In this document: positions 44,101 through 54,256 of the stretch, piece after piece | Layout: each line of letters opens with the position of its first letter | Numbering within the stretch: the stretch's first letter is position 1 | NCBI GenBank assembly: GCA_001931905.2 | Contig: MSJI02000626.1 | Coordinates: 81,771 to 145,770 of the forward strand | DNA length: 64,000 nucleotides | From: Cladosporium sp. IMV 00045 | Taxonomy: Eukaryota; Ascomycota; Dothideomycetes; Cladosporiales; Cladosporiaceae | Reading direction: 5' to 3' | The notes under the pieces: generated by a model | The model's input: only the letters and a program-made list of their open reading frames with translations | Told to the model about the DNA's origin: nothing | The model's database searches: none | Position numbers and translations under genes: made by a program

Positions 44101-46086
44101 ATGTCGAGCTCCTTCGAGAAGTCCGTCAAGGGCGGCACCAAAGTGAAGCTCGCGCCGCCCAAATCGAAATATGTCGAGCATATCCTACTGGCAACCCAAT
44201 CCGGCGAGGCCGGCGTTGCAGAAGTCTTCCGGACATTGACCCACCGATTACGCGACTCGACATGGACGGTGGCCTTCAAGTCGCTGATCATAGTGCATTT
44301 GATGATCAAGGAAGGAACGCCAAATGTCACGCTGAGCTATCTGAGCGCTGCCCCGACCCATCGATTGGCAATCAACAGTTTCACGGACGTGCAGACGCAA
44401 GGACACAACATCCGACGGTACTCGGAATACCTCCTTGCGCGAGCGCAGGCGTTTGAGGCGGCGAAATGCGACTTCGTGGCGAACGGGCAAGAGCATGTGA
44501 AGAGATTGTCGGTGGACAAGGGTTTGCTGCGGGAGACGGAGATCATTCAGATGCAGGTCCGCGCGCTGGTAAAATGCAACATGCTGGACAATGACTTGGA
44601 GAACGAAATCTCACTCACGGCCTTCCGGTTGCTCACGAGAGATCTACTCGACCTGTACGCGGCGGAAAACGAGGCGGTCATGAACGTGCTGGGTCACTAC
44701 TTTGAAATGTCCAAGCCAGATGCGGAGCGGGCCATCAAGATCTACAAAACATTCTGCAAGCAGACGGATCTGGTTGTGCAATTTCTGGGTGTCGCGCGTC
44801 AATTCGAACACGCTACGCGATTGGAGATTCCCAAGATCAAGCACGCGCCTACGAGTCTGGCGGCTAGCTTGCAGGAGTATCTGGACGACAAGGAATTCGA
44901 TATCAACCGGAGACAGTATCTGGCCGAGCAAGATGCAAAGAAGTCCGGGAAGCCTTTCTCGAAGCCTGCGGCGCAACAAAAGAGCCAGACCGCTGCAGCG
45001 AAACCAGCTGAGAGCGCGGCGGCATCAGCTCCTTCCACTCAGGCCAAAGGGCCGGCTCCTGATCTCATTGATTTCTTCGACAGCATTGAGCAAAAGCAAC
45101 AGCCAATGGGACAACCCGCGCAGCAATACCAGCAGCCGCAGCAGACAGGCTTTGTCACATCGCAACAGAGCAGCTTTGGCGCCCCGCAACTTGGTTTCCA
45201 ACCCACAATGCAGGGATTCCCACAGCAACAGCAGGTGCAGCCGCAGGCTACGAATGGCTTTATGGGCGGCGATTCTTCGACCAATCCTTTCAGCCAGCCG
45301 CAGCAACAGGCTACCAACGGTTTCATGGCGAACAGCCAGACGAATCCATTTGGCCAGCCACAGCCACAGCAACAGCAGCAACCTCAAGCTCAACCACCAC
45401 AACTACAGCCCGTGCAGACGAACTATACAGGCGCTGGATTTGGCGGGTATGGCCCACAGCCTCATCAGCAAACCTTCGCTACGGGAGGTGCTTTCCCACA
45501 AGACAACCAACAGCAGTTTGGCAACGGTACAGCACAGCCTCAAGCACAAATCCAGCCGCAACAGACAAACCCTTTCAGGCAGAGCATGATGCCTACAGGG
45601 GCATCATTGGGCGCATTTGGAACCCAGGGCACTCAAGACGTGACCGGCGGTCTACAACGACAGTCCACCAACCCATTCGCCAAACACACAACACCTTCAG
45701 CCCCTTCATTTCAACAGCAATCAATACCAGAAGACGGCATAGCCCAGAACTACCCTCAATCATCCTCGCCCTTCGGCCAACAACAACAGCAGCAGCAGCA
45801 ACCCGGCCTCCAGCCCCTACAATCCCAAACCACGGGCACGAACCCTTTCGCGCGGCCGCAGACGGCAACGCAACAGCAGCAACAGACGCTTTCGCCGCTG
45901 CAAGCGCAGCCAACGGGCAGCACAAACCCTTTCCGGCAGTCCATGTTCGTCAACCAACAGACAGGACAAGGCTGGCAGAACGCGCCGCAGGCCACTATGG
46001 GCGGCCTGGAGCAGATGAACACCGTCCCCGTCTTCCCTCGTCCTGGGCAGCAGCAACCACAGCAGCAGCAGTCGCCTTGGGGCTGA
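44101..46086 (+). CDS. AP180/CALM-type ANTH-domain endocytic adaptor
   Basis: The 661-residue single-exon product links PtdIns(4,5)P2, clathrin and EH-domain proteins at endocytic sites, by family knowledge. The ANTH domain spans about residues 1-270 (SVKGGTKVKLAPPKSKYVEHIL with the Lys-rich lipid site, LRDSTWTVAFKSLIIVHLMIKEG, YFEMSKPDAERAIKIYKTFCKQ). A DLIDFFDS motif near residue 320 resembles a clathrin box. The tail is Gln- and Pro-rich and carries six TNPF motifs for EH-domain binding (TNPFSQ, TNPFGQ, TNPFRQ, TNPFAK, TNPFAR, TNPFRQ). This layout matches yeast Yap1801/Yap1802. Confidence 0.94.
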   Translation: MSSSFEKSVKGGTKVKLAPPKSKYVEHILLATQSGEAGVAEVFRTLTHRLRDSTWTVAFKSLIIVHLMIKEGTPNVTLSYLSAAPTHRLAINSFTDVQTQGHNIRRYSEYLLARAQAFEAAKCDFVANGQEHVKRLSVDKGLLRETEIIQMQVRALVKCNMLDNDLENEISLTAFRLLTRDLLDLYAAENEAVMNVLGHYFEMSKPDAERAIKIYKTFCKQTDLVVQFLGVARQFEHATRLEIPKIKHAPTSLAASLQEYLDDKEFDINRRQYLAEQDAKKSGKPFSKPAAQQKSQTAAAKPAESAAASAPSTQAKGPAPDLIDFFDSIEQKQQPMGQPAQQYQQPQQTGFVTSQQSSFGAPQLGFQPTMQGFPQQQQVQPQATNGFMGGDSSTNPFSQPQQQATNGFMANSQTNPFGQPQPQQQQQPQAQPPQLQPVQTNYTGAGFGGYGPQPHQQTFATGGAFPQDNQQQFGNGTAQPQAQIQPQQTNPFRQSMMPTGASLGAFGTQGTQDVTGGLQRQSTNPFAKHTTPSAPSFQQQSIPEDGIAQNYPQSSSPFGQQQQQQQQPGLQPLQSQTTGTNPFARPQTATQQQQQTLSPLQAQPTGSTNPFRQSMFVNQQTGQGWQNAPQATMGGLEQMNTVPVFPRPGQQQPQQQQSPWG

Positions 46087-46770
46087 GTGTAGAAGAAAGA
46101 AAGAAAAACAGACACAATATCATCACGTTCCCTTTTTTCGGACTTCTCCTGTCATCATCTTCTGGATTAGCGCGGCGTTTTTTCGATTTTCATGGGGAAA
46201 GCAGGATGGGAGAAGGAGAGAAAGAGCCTTGTCTTGTTCTTTTGCTTGTTCTTTAATCTTCTTCGATTGTCGTAATCTAACCATGTGTTTGATACTTTAC
46301 CTTACCTTGCGTTGCCCCTTTTTTGCTTCTAGCGTAGAGCAGAGAGCGACCCTTTTGTGTCATAGCATACGTTAGCGAGCGATGGGAAATATTATCATTC
46401 GCGCTTCTTCTCTTCGCTGAATAATTATGTCTGTCTGTGTGCTGCGCGTGAGGGAGTCCGCCTGTGGCTTGCTTTTCGTTTCCAGTCATGCGAGTAAATG
46501 GATTGTGTACGTGTACGTTCGCTATGTTTCCTTTGGCCTATCAGCAGAGGAGCATGGACGTCGATGTTGTCTGCACTGCCATTCCTGTTGAAGTATATCA
46601 AGACAGTTTCGATTTGTTATACATGAAAAGATCAACGGTACATGCCGATATACATACATACAAGAAGTGAAACTTTTCCATCCTGAGCGAAGAGAAACTC
46701 CACCCAATCTTGTTATTCCAGATTACAGATCAGATCGCCAAAGCAAGCTCCTCCCAGATAATGTGTGCCC
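46087..46770. other. convergent 3' spacer, adaptor and RCF1
   Basis: The region is T-rich with several short repeats of TTCTTTT type. No gene is seen; probably two 3' untranslated regions. Confidence 0.4.
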
Positions 46771-47434
46771 TCACCTCCCCTCCCACATTTTCCTCACAGC
46801 AGCCATAACCGGCCCATCCGCCGCCCTCCCCTCCCCAGCCTCCAACACACTCCTCACCGAACCAGAAGAACCGCTCCCCTCCCTCTCCGCCCTCCTGGCC
46901 GTCTCCTCCGCCAACCCGACCTTCTCGGCACCCCGACCCTGCACCAGCCTGTCGCGTAGACGGCGCAGCTCCTCCTCCTCGGCCTCGCGCACCTCGAGCT
47001 CGCGGATCCACGCGTCCTTCTTCTCCTTGCGCCGCTTCTCCTCGCTCAGCTCGTCGAACTGCCCGCGCTTCGCCCGGTCGCTCTCCCAGTACACGCTGCC
47101 GCCCAGCATGGCCAGGATCGTGAAGCCTTGCGCGTAGATGCGGCGGCGGAACATGCGGTTCGTGCGCGCCTTGTCGCCGGAGCGCATGGATTTTGTGCTG
47201 TGGAGAGATGATTAGTGAGTGATTGTGCCGGGAGGTGTCGTTGCGTGGTTGGACGGATGTGAGGACTTACGCTTCATATAGAGCCCAGCAGGTCAAGGCG
47301 CATCCGAGAGGGATCAAGGGCTCTTCCACGATCTTGCGGCGCAGCTTTTGCCATCTTGATTCTTCGTAGAAGTCTGCGTTGTCGTCGAAGGAGGAGGGTG
47401 GTGGGGCGGTGTTGATGTTGCCTGGGACGGACAT
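46771..47434 (-). CDS. rcf1: respiratory supercomplex factor 1 (HIG1 domain)
   Basis: This mitochondrial inner-membrane protein associates with complexes III and IV. The predicted product has 196 residues from two exons, 47434-47271 and 47197-46771 (intron 73 nt). The HIG1 domain is rebuilt across the junction: [24 protein letters not shown], then the RRRIYAQ signature in [16 protein letters not shown] with the second membrane helix. The C-terminal part is a charged helix ([20 protein letters not shown]) and an Ala/Gly/Glu-rich tail. The N-terminus begins with the Pro-rich segment and [10 protein letters not shown] typical of fungal Rcf1. Confidence 0.93.
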
Positions 47435-47903
47435 GATTGTGTTGTTGAGGGGTGGTGTGTGGTTATATTCGTGGTCGTCTGATGCTGATGATGGGAGCTA
47501 TGGCTTTTATTATGCCTCTTGTCGAACGTCGGCAGTCCGAAAAGTGGGATGGGTTCTGTATGTGTTCTACAGAGTGATATGCGCTTCGATTGCGCGTCAA
47601 TGCTCTTGTATGAGCGAGTATGCAAGAGAAGTGGAGTTGGGTAAGCTTAGAGGACTTCGTCAAGTGATGTCGAGAGGATCTCCAGAATCGAATATGTCAT
47701 CCCGCTGCCAGCATGAAGTCTCTCTAGATTCGAGACTACTGGAGCTCTCTCACCCCAAAATCGCCATTCACCGCCTGCAGCCCGATATCGGCAGAATTTG
47801 GATGTGAGAGGTGTGCTGCAGCACTCCCAATGACTGGCCAATCTTGAAAAGACAAAAGTAATTGTTCGATTCCATACCTGTTCATCGGCATCTCATATTC
47901 GCC
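47435..47903. other. divergent promoter region, RCF1 and threonine deaminase
   Basis: The 469 bp separate two divergent starts. No gene is seen, and no clear GCN4-type TGACTCA site was found; a TGACTGG sequence lies near 47831. Confidence 0.4.
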
Positions 47904-49717
47904 ATGACGGACGTCGTCACCACCAATGGCGCAGACACGCCGTCAACACCCAAGACACAACATGCCGGCCTGGCATTGACCGAATACTCAGCACAGCCTT
48001 CGCCTCCGTCGTCAACGCCCAAGTCACAAGAGGCCAAAGTCCCCAAGGAATTCCTTCTGCCCTCTGGCTACCCCGATGTTAGCATCATGTCGATCGATTT
48101 GTCGTGTTCTTCTACTCACACCTAGCAGTACCTCCGTTTGATCCTCACATCCCGAGTATACGATGTCGTCGAAGAAACGCCTTTAACACATGCCGTAAAC
48201 ATCTCCAACCGTTTGGAGTGCAAGGTTCTCCTCAAGCGTGAGGACCTCCAGCCTGTCTTTTCGTTCAAGCTCCGGGGTGCCTATAACAAAATGGCCCACC
48301 TTACTTCCCAAGAGAGGTGGAAAGGTGTTGTTGCTTGCTCTGCCGGTAACCACGCTCAAGGCGTTGCCTACTCCGCCCGCCACCTCAAGATCCCAGCGAC
48401 CATCACCATGCCCATGGGCACTCCTGCGATCAAGCATTCGAACGTCTCTCGATTGGGCGGTAATGTCGTCCTTCACGGAGCGGATTTTGACGCCGCAAAG
48501 GCCGAGTGCGCACGTTTGCAGCACGCTCACGGACTGACCAACATCCCGCCTTTCGACGACCCTTACGTTATCGCTGGACAGGGCACCATTGGTATGGAAC
48601 TTGTACGCCAGACTGATCTCAGCAAGCTTGAAGCCATCTTCTGCTGCGTCGGTGGCGGTGGCCTCATTGCTGGCATCGGTGTCTATATCAAGCGCATTGC
48701 GCCTCACGTCAAAATCATTGGTGTCGAGACATACGACGCAAACGCTATGGTCCAGTCGCTCAAACTTGGAAAGCGTGTCACGCTTTCAGAGGTCGGCCTG
48801 TTCGCGGACGGCGCAGCCGTCAAGACCGTTGGCGAAGAGACGTTCCGTGTCGCGTCCGAAGTCGTCGACGAGGTCATTCAGGTCGACACCGACGAAATCT
48901 GCGCAGCCATCAAGGACGTCTTCGAGGACACCCGCTCCATCCTCGAGCCTGCCGGCGCATTGTCTCTCGCTGGTCTGAAGAAGTACACCGCCTCCCACCC
49001 CTCGCAAGATACCAAGCGCCAGCTCGTCGCAGTCGCCTCTGGCGCGAACATGAACTTTGACCGCCTCCGTTTTGTGGCCGAGCGTGCCGCTCTCGGTGAG
49101 AAGAAAGAAGCGCTCCTTTCCGTCACCATTCCCGAGAGACCGGGCGCTTTCGCCGCATTGGTCGCGGCCATCAACCCCATGGCCGTCACCGAGTTCTGCT
49201 ACCGCTACTCCACGGCCGCGGCAGCGAACATCCTCGTCGGCATCAGCGTGTCTGCCTCAACACGTGAGCGCGACCTCACCGATCTCATCTCCCGTCTGCA
49301 AAACGAGGGCATGGAAGCCACAGATCTCAGCGGCGACGAGTTGGCCAAGAGCCACATCCGCTACCTCGTTGGTGGCCGCAGCAACGCCGAGAACGAGAGA
49401 CTCTTCGCCTTCGAGTTCCCCGAGCGTCAAGGAGCGCTGCACAAATTCCTTACCACCCTGCAGCCTGGTTTCAACATCAGCTTGTTCCACTACCGTAACT
49501 ACGGTGGCGATGTTGCCAAGATTCTGGCTGCTATTCAATGTCCGGCTGGCGAGGTGAGTTGTTTCCGAGCACACGCGATTCGAGATGAGTTGAAAGTACG
49601 GTTAACTGACATACGGCAATATAGGAGGCGGGCTTGGACAAATTTCTGTTGGAGATTGGATATCCTTGGAAAGAGGAGACCAACAACCCTACGTACAAGA
49701 GATTCATGCGGGAGTAG
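47904..49717 (+). CDS. ilv1: threonine deaminase (biosynthetic, ILV1)
   Basis: This PLP enzyme converts threonine to 2-oxobutyrate, the first step toward isoleucine, in mitochondria. The 563-residue product comes from three exons: 47904-48077, 48129-49553 and 49625-49717. The PLP-Lys motif is [11 protein letters not shown], the phosphate-binding loop is GNHAQG and [10 protein letters not shown], and the two regulatory ACT-like domains begin at [13 protein letters not shown] and [13 protein letters not shown]. The last exon encodes the conserved ending [16 protein letters not shown] and TYKRFMRE. Feedback inhibition by isoleucine is expected from the intact regulatory half. The N-terminus is Ser/Thr/Pro-rich and not a strong targeting peptide by eye. 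Confidence 0.95.
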
Positions 49718-50250
49718 AACGATGGAAATGTTACAGATATATACCATAGCAAGACATGAAGAGGATTCTGACTTGAACTGGAATCTGTATCACTGTTTAT
49801 GACTTTTCGGTGAGCTTTTGATATACCTGACGAGTTCTCAAGTTGGCTATTGCCAATGCTCCATAGGTGAGAAACGGCTATAATGTTCCATCGGTGCAAT
49901 AGAGACCGAGAGGGATAAGGCAAATAAATGCTGCAGAGTGAAGGTCTGCCGATGTCTTTGGACAAGGACGGAAGGTCAGGCGCGCCTTCCCTCGCTTGAG
50001 CTGCCGTATAGGCTCGATACTGGAAAAAATGACCTCGACTCGATGCTTTGTCTCCACTGCTTCCCCCGCGCCTCCACACAACGACGGTGATAACGATCGG
50101 AGGCGAGTGGCTATATGTATTCATGGCTGCGGAACCGATGCAATGCATGCACAGGCTAGGTATAAGAGATGGCGCTGATGCCGTTCGTTTCTTTTGATTC
50201 ACTCTTCTTCTCTGACACACTCGGGAATCCATTGATCATCGTTCACCAGC
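49718..50250. other. spacer upstream of the monooxygenase
   Basis: No gene is present in these 533 bp. TATAAG at 50161-50166 lies 90 bp upstream of the next start codon and may be its TATA box. Confidence 0.4.
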
Positions 50251-51981
50251 ATGGCTAATCTAGACACCGACATCCTCATCATCGGGGCCGGCATGTCAGG
50301 TCTCGGCCTGGCAGTCCAGCTGATCCGCAACTACGGCTATCGCGACTTTGAGATCGTCGAGAAAGTCGCAGACGTCGGCGGTACTTGGCTCGTCAACACA
50401 TATCCCGGCTGCGGCTGCGACGTCGCTTCGCATTTCTACAGCTACAGCTTCGAACTGAACCCGGACTGGAGCCAGAAGTTCTCCATGCGATCGGAGATCC
50501 AAGCCTACTTCCGTGGGATTGCTGAGAAGTACAGGATTGTGCCTCACGTCACTTTCAACACGACCGTTGAGCAGGCTCACTGGAACGACGAGGGCCAGTT
50601 CTGGGAGACCACTTTGAAGAACCAGCAGACCAAGGAAACCTACACGAAGCGCAGTCGTATCTTGGTTTCTGGCGTTGGTAACCTTTCGGTCCCGAGAGAC
50701 TGCGAGCTTCCTGGTGCAGATGCTTACAAGGGCAAACTGTTCCATTCAGCTCTTTGGGACCACAGCTTCGATTGGAAAGATAAGGATGTTGTCGTTCTCG
50801 GCAATGGATGCTCGGCGACGCAGTTCGTTCCAGTTATGGCAGAAGATGCACGCAGCCTCACACAGTTCGCAAGGCAAGCACAGTACCTCGCCGAGCGGCC
50901 TAATCCCGTCTACTCGCCCGCGTTCAAGGCGTTGATGAGATACATGCCCTTCGCAATGAAGTTGTATCGATTCAAGCTGTACGCCGATATGGAGAAGGAC
51001 TTTGCCAGCATGGAGACGGAAGGCGGTAGGGGTATCCGTCAAGGCTTGATCGAAGAGAATGAGCGTTACGTCAAAAAAATGGCACCGGAGAAATATTGGG
51101 ATGCACTAATTCCAAAGATCGAGATCGGCTGCAAGCGTAAGGTCATGGACACAGGCTACCTCGAGTGTCTGCACAGGAAGAATGTCGAGCTCATAGCAGA
51201 GGACCCTGTGGAAGAGCTCACTGAAAATGGGGTCAGAACCAAGAGTGGAAGAGAGCTGTCTGCTGATGCCATCGTCATGGCGACCGGCTTCCAAGTCTTC
51301 CGCATGCTGTTCCCCATGGAGATCCACGGGCAGGATGGCGTTCAACTCAATGAATACTGGGACAAGCACTACCAAGGCGCTGCGCAAGCATATCTCGGCA
51401 CAAGCGTTCCCGGCTTCCCCAACTTCTTCACTCTCATGGGCCCCAACACCGTCACAGGTCACCTGTCAGTCATCTACACCGTCGAATGCCAGATCAATTA
51501 CACCCTCCGACTACTCGACCCACTGATCAAATCGAAGCAAGCCAGACGCTCCTTCCTGCCTTCCACGCCCATCAACGTCGTCGACGTTAAATTCGACGCT
51601 GCGAAGAACGACAGCATCTGGATGCAAAAAGAGCTCAGCAAGCTGGTCTGGGCCTCCGGCTGCACCAACTGGGCCCTTGACCCCTCTACCGGCATGAACA
51701 TCGCTATGTACCCTGGCTATCAGTTCATGTTCTGGCTCCGCAGCATTTTCATCCCGAGAGATGACTTTGAGTATGTGGATTGGAAGAAGCAGCGTAGAAG
51801 CTTGACGGTTGGTGGGTGGAGGAACCTGAAAAACGCGGTTTCGTCAACGATCGTGCTCGGTTTGGTCGCTGCTGGGGCTTTGGGTGTCAGAAGGGCTGGC
51901 GGTTTGAAAGAGTTTGAGGGCTTGTTGAGGAGTGGGTTTAGGGATGTTTTGAAGCAGAGTCAACGGCTTTTGAAGGGGTAG
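50251..51981 (+). CDS. Baeyer-Villiger-type flavin monooxygenase
   Basis: The 576-residue single-exon enzyme is predicted to insert oxygen into ketones using FAD and NADPH. The N-terminal FAD motif is ILIIGAGMSGLGLAVQL, followed by EKVADVGGTWLVNTYPGCGCD. The family signature F-x-G-x3-H-x3-W is present as YKGKLFHSALWD, with Tyr in the first position. The NADPH Rossmann motif is VVVLGNGCSATQF, and ATGFQVFR completes the flavin fold. A C-terminal hydrophobic stretch (STIVLGLVAAGALGV) could tether it to a membrane. The neighbours are unrelated, so the substrate is unknown. N- or S-oxidation is an alternative activity. Confidence 0.9.
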   Translation: MANLDTDILIIGAGMSGLGLAVQLIRNYGYRDFEIVEKVADVGGTWLVNTYPGCGCDVASHFYSYSFELNPDWSQKFSMRSEIQAYFRGIAEKYRIVPHVTFNTTVEQAHWNDEGQFWETTLKNQQTKETYTKRSRILVSGVGNLSVPRDCELPGADAYKGKLFHSALWDHSFDWKDKDVVVLGNGCSATQFVPVMAEDARSLTQFARQAQYLAERPNPVYSPAFKALMRYMPFAMKLYRFKLYADMEKDFASMETEGGRGIRQGLIEENERYVKKMAPEKYWDALIPKIEIGCKRKVMDTGYLECLHRKNVELIAEDPVEELTENGVRTKSGRELSADAIVMATGFQVFRMLFPMEIHGQDGVQLNEYWDKHYQGAAQAYLGTSVPGFPNFFTLMGPNTVTGHLSVIYTVECQINYTLRLLDPLIKSKQARRSFLPSTPINVVDVKFDAAKNDSIWMQKELSKLVWASGCTNWALDPSTGMNIAMYPGYQFMFWLRSIFIPRDDFEYVDWKKQRRSLTVGGWRNLKNAVSSTIVLGLVAAGALGVRRAGGLKEFEGLLRSGFRDVLKQSQRLLKG

Positions 51982-52253
51982 AGATACATGTTTAGCTAAC
52001 ACTACAATTAGAATATAGCTAGCTTTCACGATTATATTGTCATTTTTGTCAATTTGCCAAGCAACTGCACTTCTCGCTATGCACGTTCAGCATGGCTTTG
52101 TTCACTTTCTTTCAAACAAACCAGAGAATTTCCAATCCGGCATCGAAACATTTCTTTGTCTCCTCGACTTGGATCCAACGCGAAATAAAAAGTACGTTGT
52201 AGACCACAAGCCTCTCAACCTCAACAGCACGCAACACAGCAACTCTGATCACT

Positions 52254-53471
52254 ATGGCTCGCCAGACGCGACAATCATCCCGCTCAACAAACTCCCTCGA
52301 CTCAGTCTTCTCGATCGACCACCTCCACACCGAAGAGCAAGAATTCCTCGCCGAACAAGCCCTGCTAGAATTGATCGAAGGCCAGCGCACCCCCTCCAAA
52401 TCCCCATCCAGCAGCAGAAGAAGATCCCGCCGCTCCACCCTCCGCACACCAGTCTACGACCCCCACCACCCCAGCCAAGCAGTCCGCGAAGCATCCATAC
52501 CCTACGATCCTGCGGCATGGGAAGCCATTTCGCTCGCCAACGATATAAGACGACCATCATTCTCGCCTCTAACCAGTCGCGGCAGCAGCGCTCGAACGCC
52601 CCTCTACAGCCCAGGACGGACTCCCTCGCAACGTCATTCCCTGGAATATGACCCGCGCACGCCACTTTTCGAACTGGGAGCCAGAGCACCAGCAGGTGTA
52701 CTGTACGACCCGGCGAGAGTGCAGTATCATCGATCATCCTCCGCTGCGCTAGGGGCGGGGCGTTCGCCTGGGTACTCCCAATCCGGGTACGGCACCGAAA
52801 GTGGCGGTGATGACGAGAGCGCGCAGGACAACACGATCGCGCAGCAGATCGAGAATGCCGTGCAGCGCGCGCTGAGGAAGATTTTGCCCAATCTTCTGCG
52901 AGAGGAGCTGGAGGGATGGATGCTTGAGAGGCTGCGTGGCGTGGTTGCGAACGGGGCCAGATCGCAGCCGGTTTCGCCTTCGGCTTTGAGATCTGCGAGT
53001 CGGAGGGCTTCGTCTGCTTCGAGAGCGAGTGGATTGAAGAAGGTGAGTTTTGAAGAGGTGCGTGGGGAGATTGGAGATGTGAGTTGGGATGTGCCACGGA
53101 AGAGGGGACGGAAGGTTTTGTCGAGCGAGGGGGTTTCGCCCACGGGTATTGTGAGGTCTCGGTTGACTGCATCTTTCCTCGAAGCTGCTTCATCGCCGGA
53201 GAAAAGCCCAAAGGAGACTTCGAGCAGAGTCGGGAAGTCTGGCAAGCAATTGATCGCAAGTGCTAGGACTTCGCGGAGTTCTCGAACGCGGACGACTCCT
53301 CGCGGTGGCAAAAGTGCGGTCGCTAAGGCGAGCAGGAAGCTCGTGGCGCCGCGCAAGAAAGCTGCTGCTCGGTCGGCGCCCAAGGGCGCTGGTACTTCGA
53401 AGTCGGAAGCGCCTCGTCGGAGTGTTAGAGTGAGAGAAAGATTACAGGGTGCGGTCAGCAAGGCCGGGTGA
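52254..53471 (+). CDS. basic disordered protein of unknown function
   Basis: This 405-residue single-exon protein is not recognised. The first 25 residues are Ser/Arg-rich, followed by an acidic helix (EEQEFLAEQALLELIEGQ). Four short repeats of type RTPLYSPGRTP, RTPVYDP, RTPLFEL and VLYDPAR occur between residues 60 and 165. A predicted amphipathic helix (IAQQIENAVQRALRKILPNLLREELEGWMLERL) is the only region likely to be ordered. The C-terminal 160 residues are Lys/Arg/Ser/Ala-rich with nuclear-localisation-like blocks (PRKRGRK, APRKKAAARSAPK). A nuclear or chromatin-associated role is a guess from composition. Confidence 0.75.
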   Translation: MARQTRQSSRSTNSLDSVFSIDHLHTEEQEFLAEQALLELIEGQRTPSKSPSSSRRRSRRSTLRTPVYDPHHPSQAVREASIPYDPAAWEAISLANDIRRPSFSPLTSRGSSARTPLYSPGRTPSQRHSLEYDPRTPLFELGARAPAGVLYDPARVQYHRSSSAALGAGRSPGYSQSGYGTESGGDDESAQDNTIAQQIENAVQRALRKILPNLLREELEGWMLERLRGVVANGARSQPVSPSALRSASRRASSASRASGLKKVSFEEVRGEIGDVSWDVPRKRGRKVLSSEGVSPTGIVRSRLTASFLEAASSPEKSPKETSSRVGKSGKQLIASARTSRSSRTRTTPRGGKSAVAKASRKLVAPRKKAAARSAPKGAGTSKSEAPRRSVRVRERLQGAVSKAG

Positions 53472-54256
53472 GGTTGACAGCATGCTTTTGAAATAGGCTG
53501 ATGCATATTCATTGTCTCTCTGCAGAATCCTCGATCCACTGAGAATCTGGCTGTATTAGCGAGATAGCTTTGTTATACCTAAACACATCATCTCCATGAT
53601 CATATCGTGCAACCTGTGCGATTTCCTTCCGCCCTAGCATACTGAGAGGTGCACGGCCTTTGAGATTATTCACGTCTGAACCTGGTCTCTCTGCGCGGTT
53701 GCAGTGTAGCCTTCCCTGCCTTTCTTGTCCTGGGCATATCATTTTGCTGCTGGGATAGCTGTCCCATAAACCCTGTCTCTGTGGCATTGGTGCAGTCTGA
53801 GTACACTGAGAACAGAGCTACGCCCCCAAGATATCTGTCTCAATGGCGCGGTCTCTCCGCAGGCCTTAACAGCGCAGGGCGAGTGAAGACGCCACACGTA
53901 ACGCCAGTATGGCCAACGGAACGGAACAACGGCGTTTAGCAAGTGAGAGGACGCCAGGCGCGATGGGTGATTGCGAGGAGGGAATCGAGGTCAAAGACAC
54001 CATCACCGTTTTCCGCCCGTCGCGAATCGGCGAACCTAAAGGCATGACTGTCTGAAGTTGATGAAGTGACCAAAGATCCGAGTACTTTTTGTATCTGATC
54101 TCGAAATGCGGATGCGGCGCGCAGCAAGACAGTGCATCATATTCAAATGTCGAAAAGATAGGAAAAGCAAACAGCGTTCAAGCTATGGAATCATCCCTAC
54201 ACCGAGTCAGCATCACTAGCCTCAAATGTCACATTATGACAATACACCAGACATAC
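53472..54256. other. convergent spacer, unknown protein and glutaminyl cyclase
   Basis: No gene is seen in these 785 bp. The stretch around 53828-53865 (CCAAGATATCTG, then GTCTCTCCGCAGG) weakly resembles the repeat family of array C, but one decayed match is not convincing. Confidence 0.35.
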
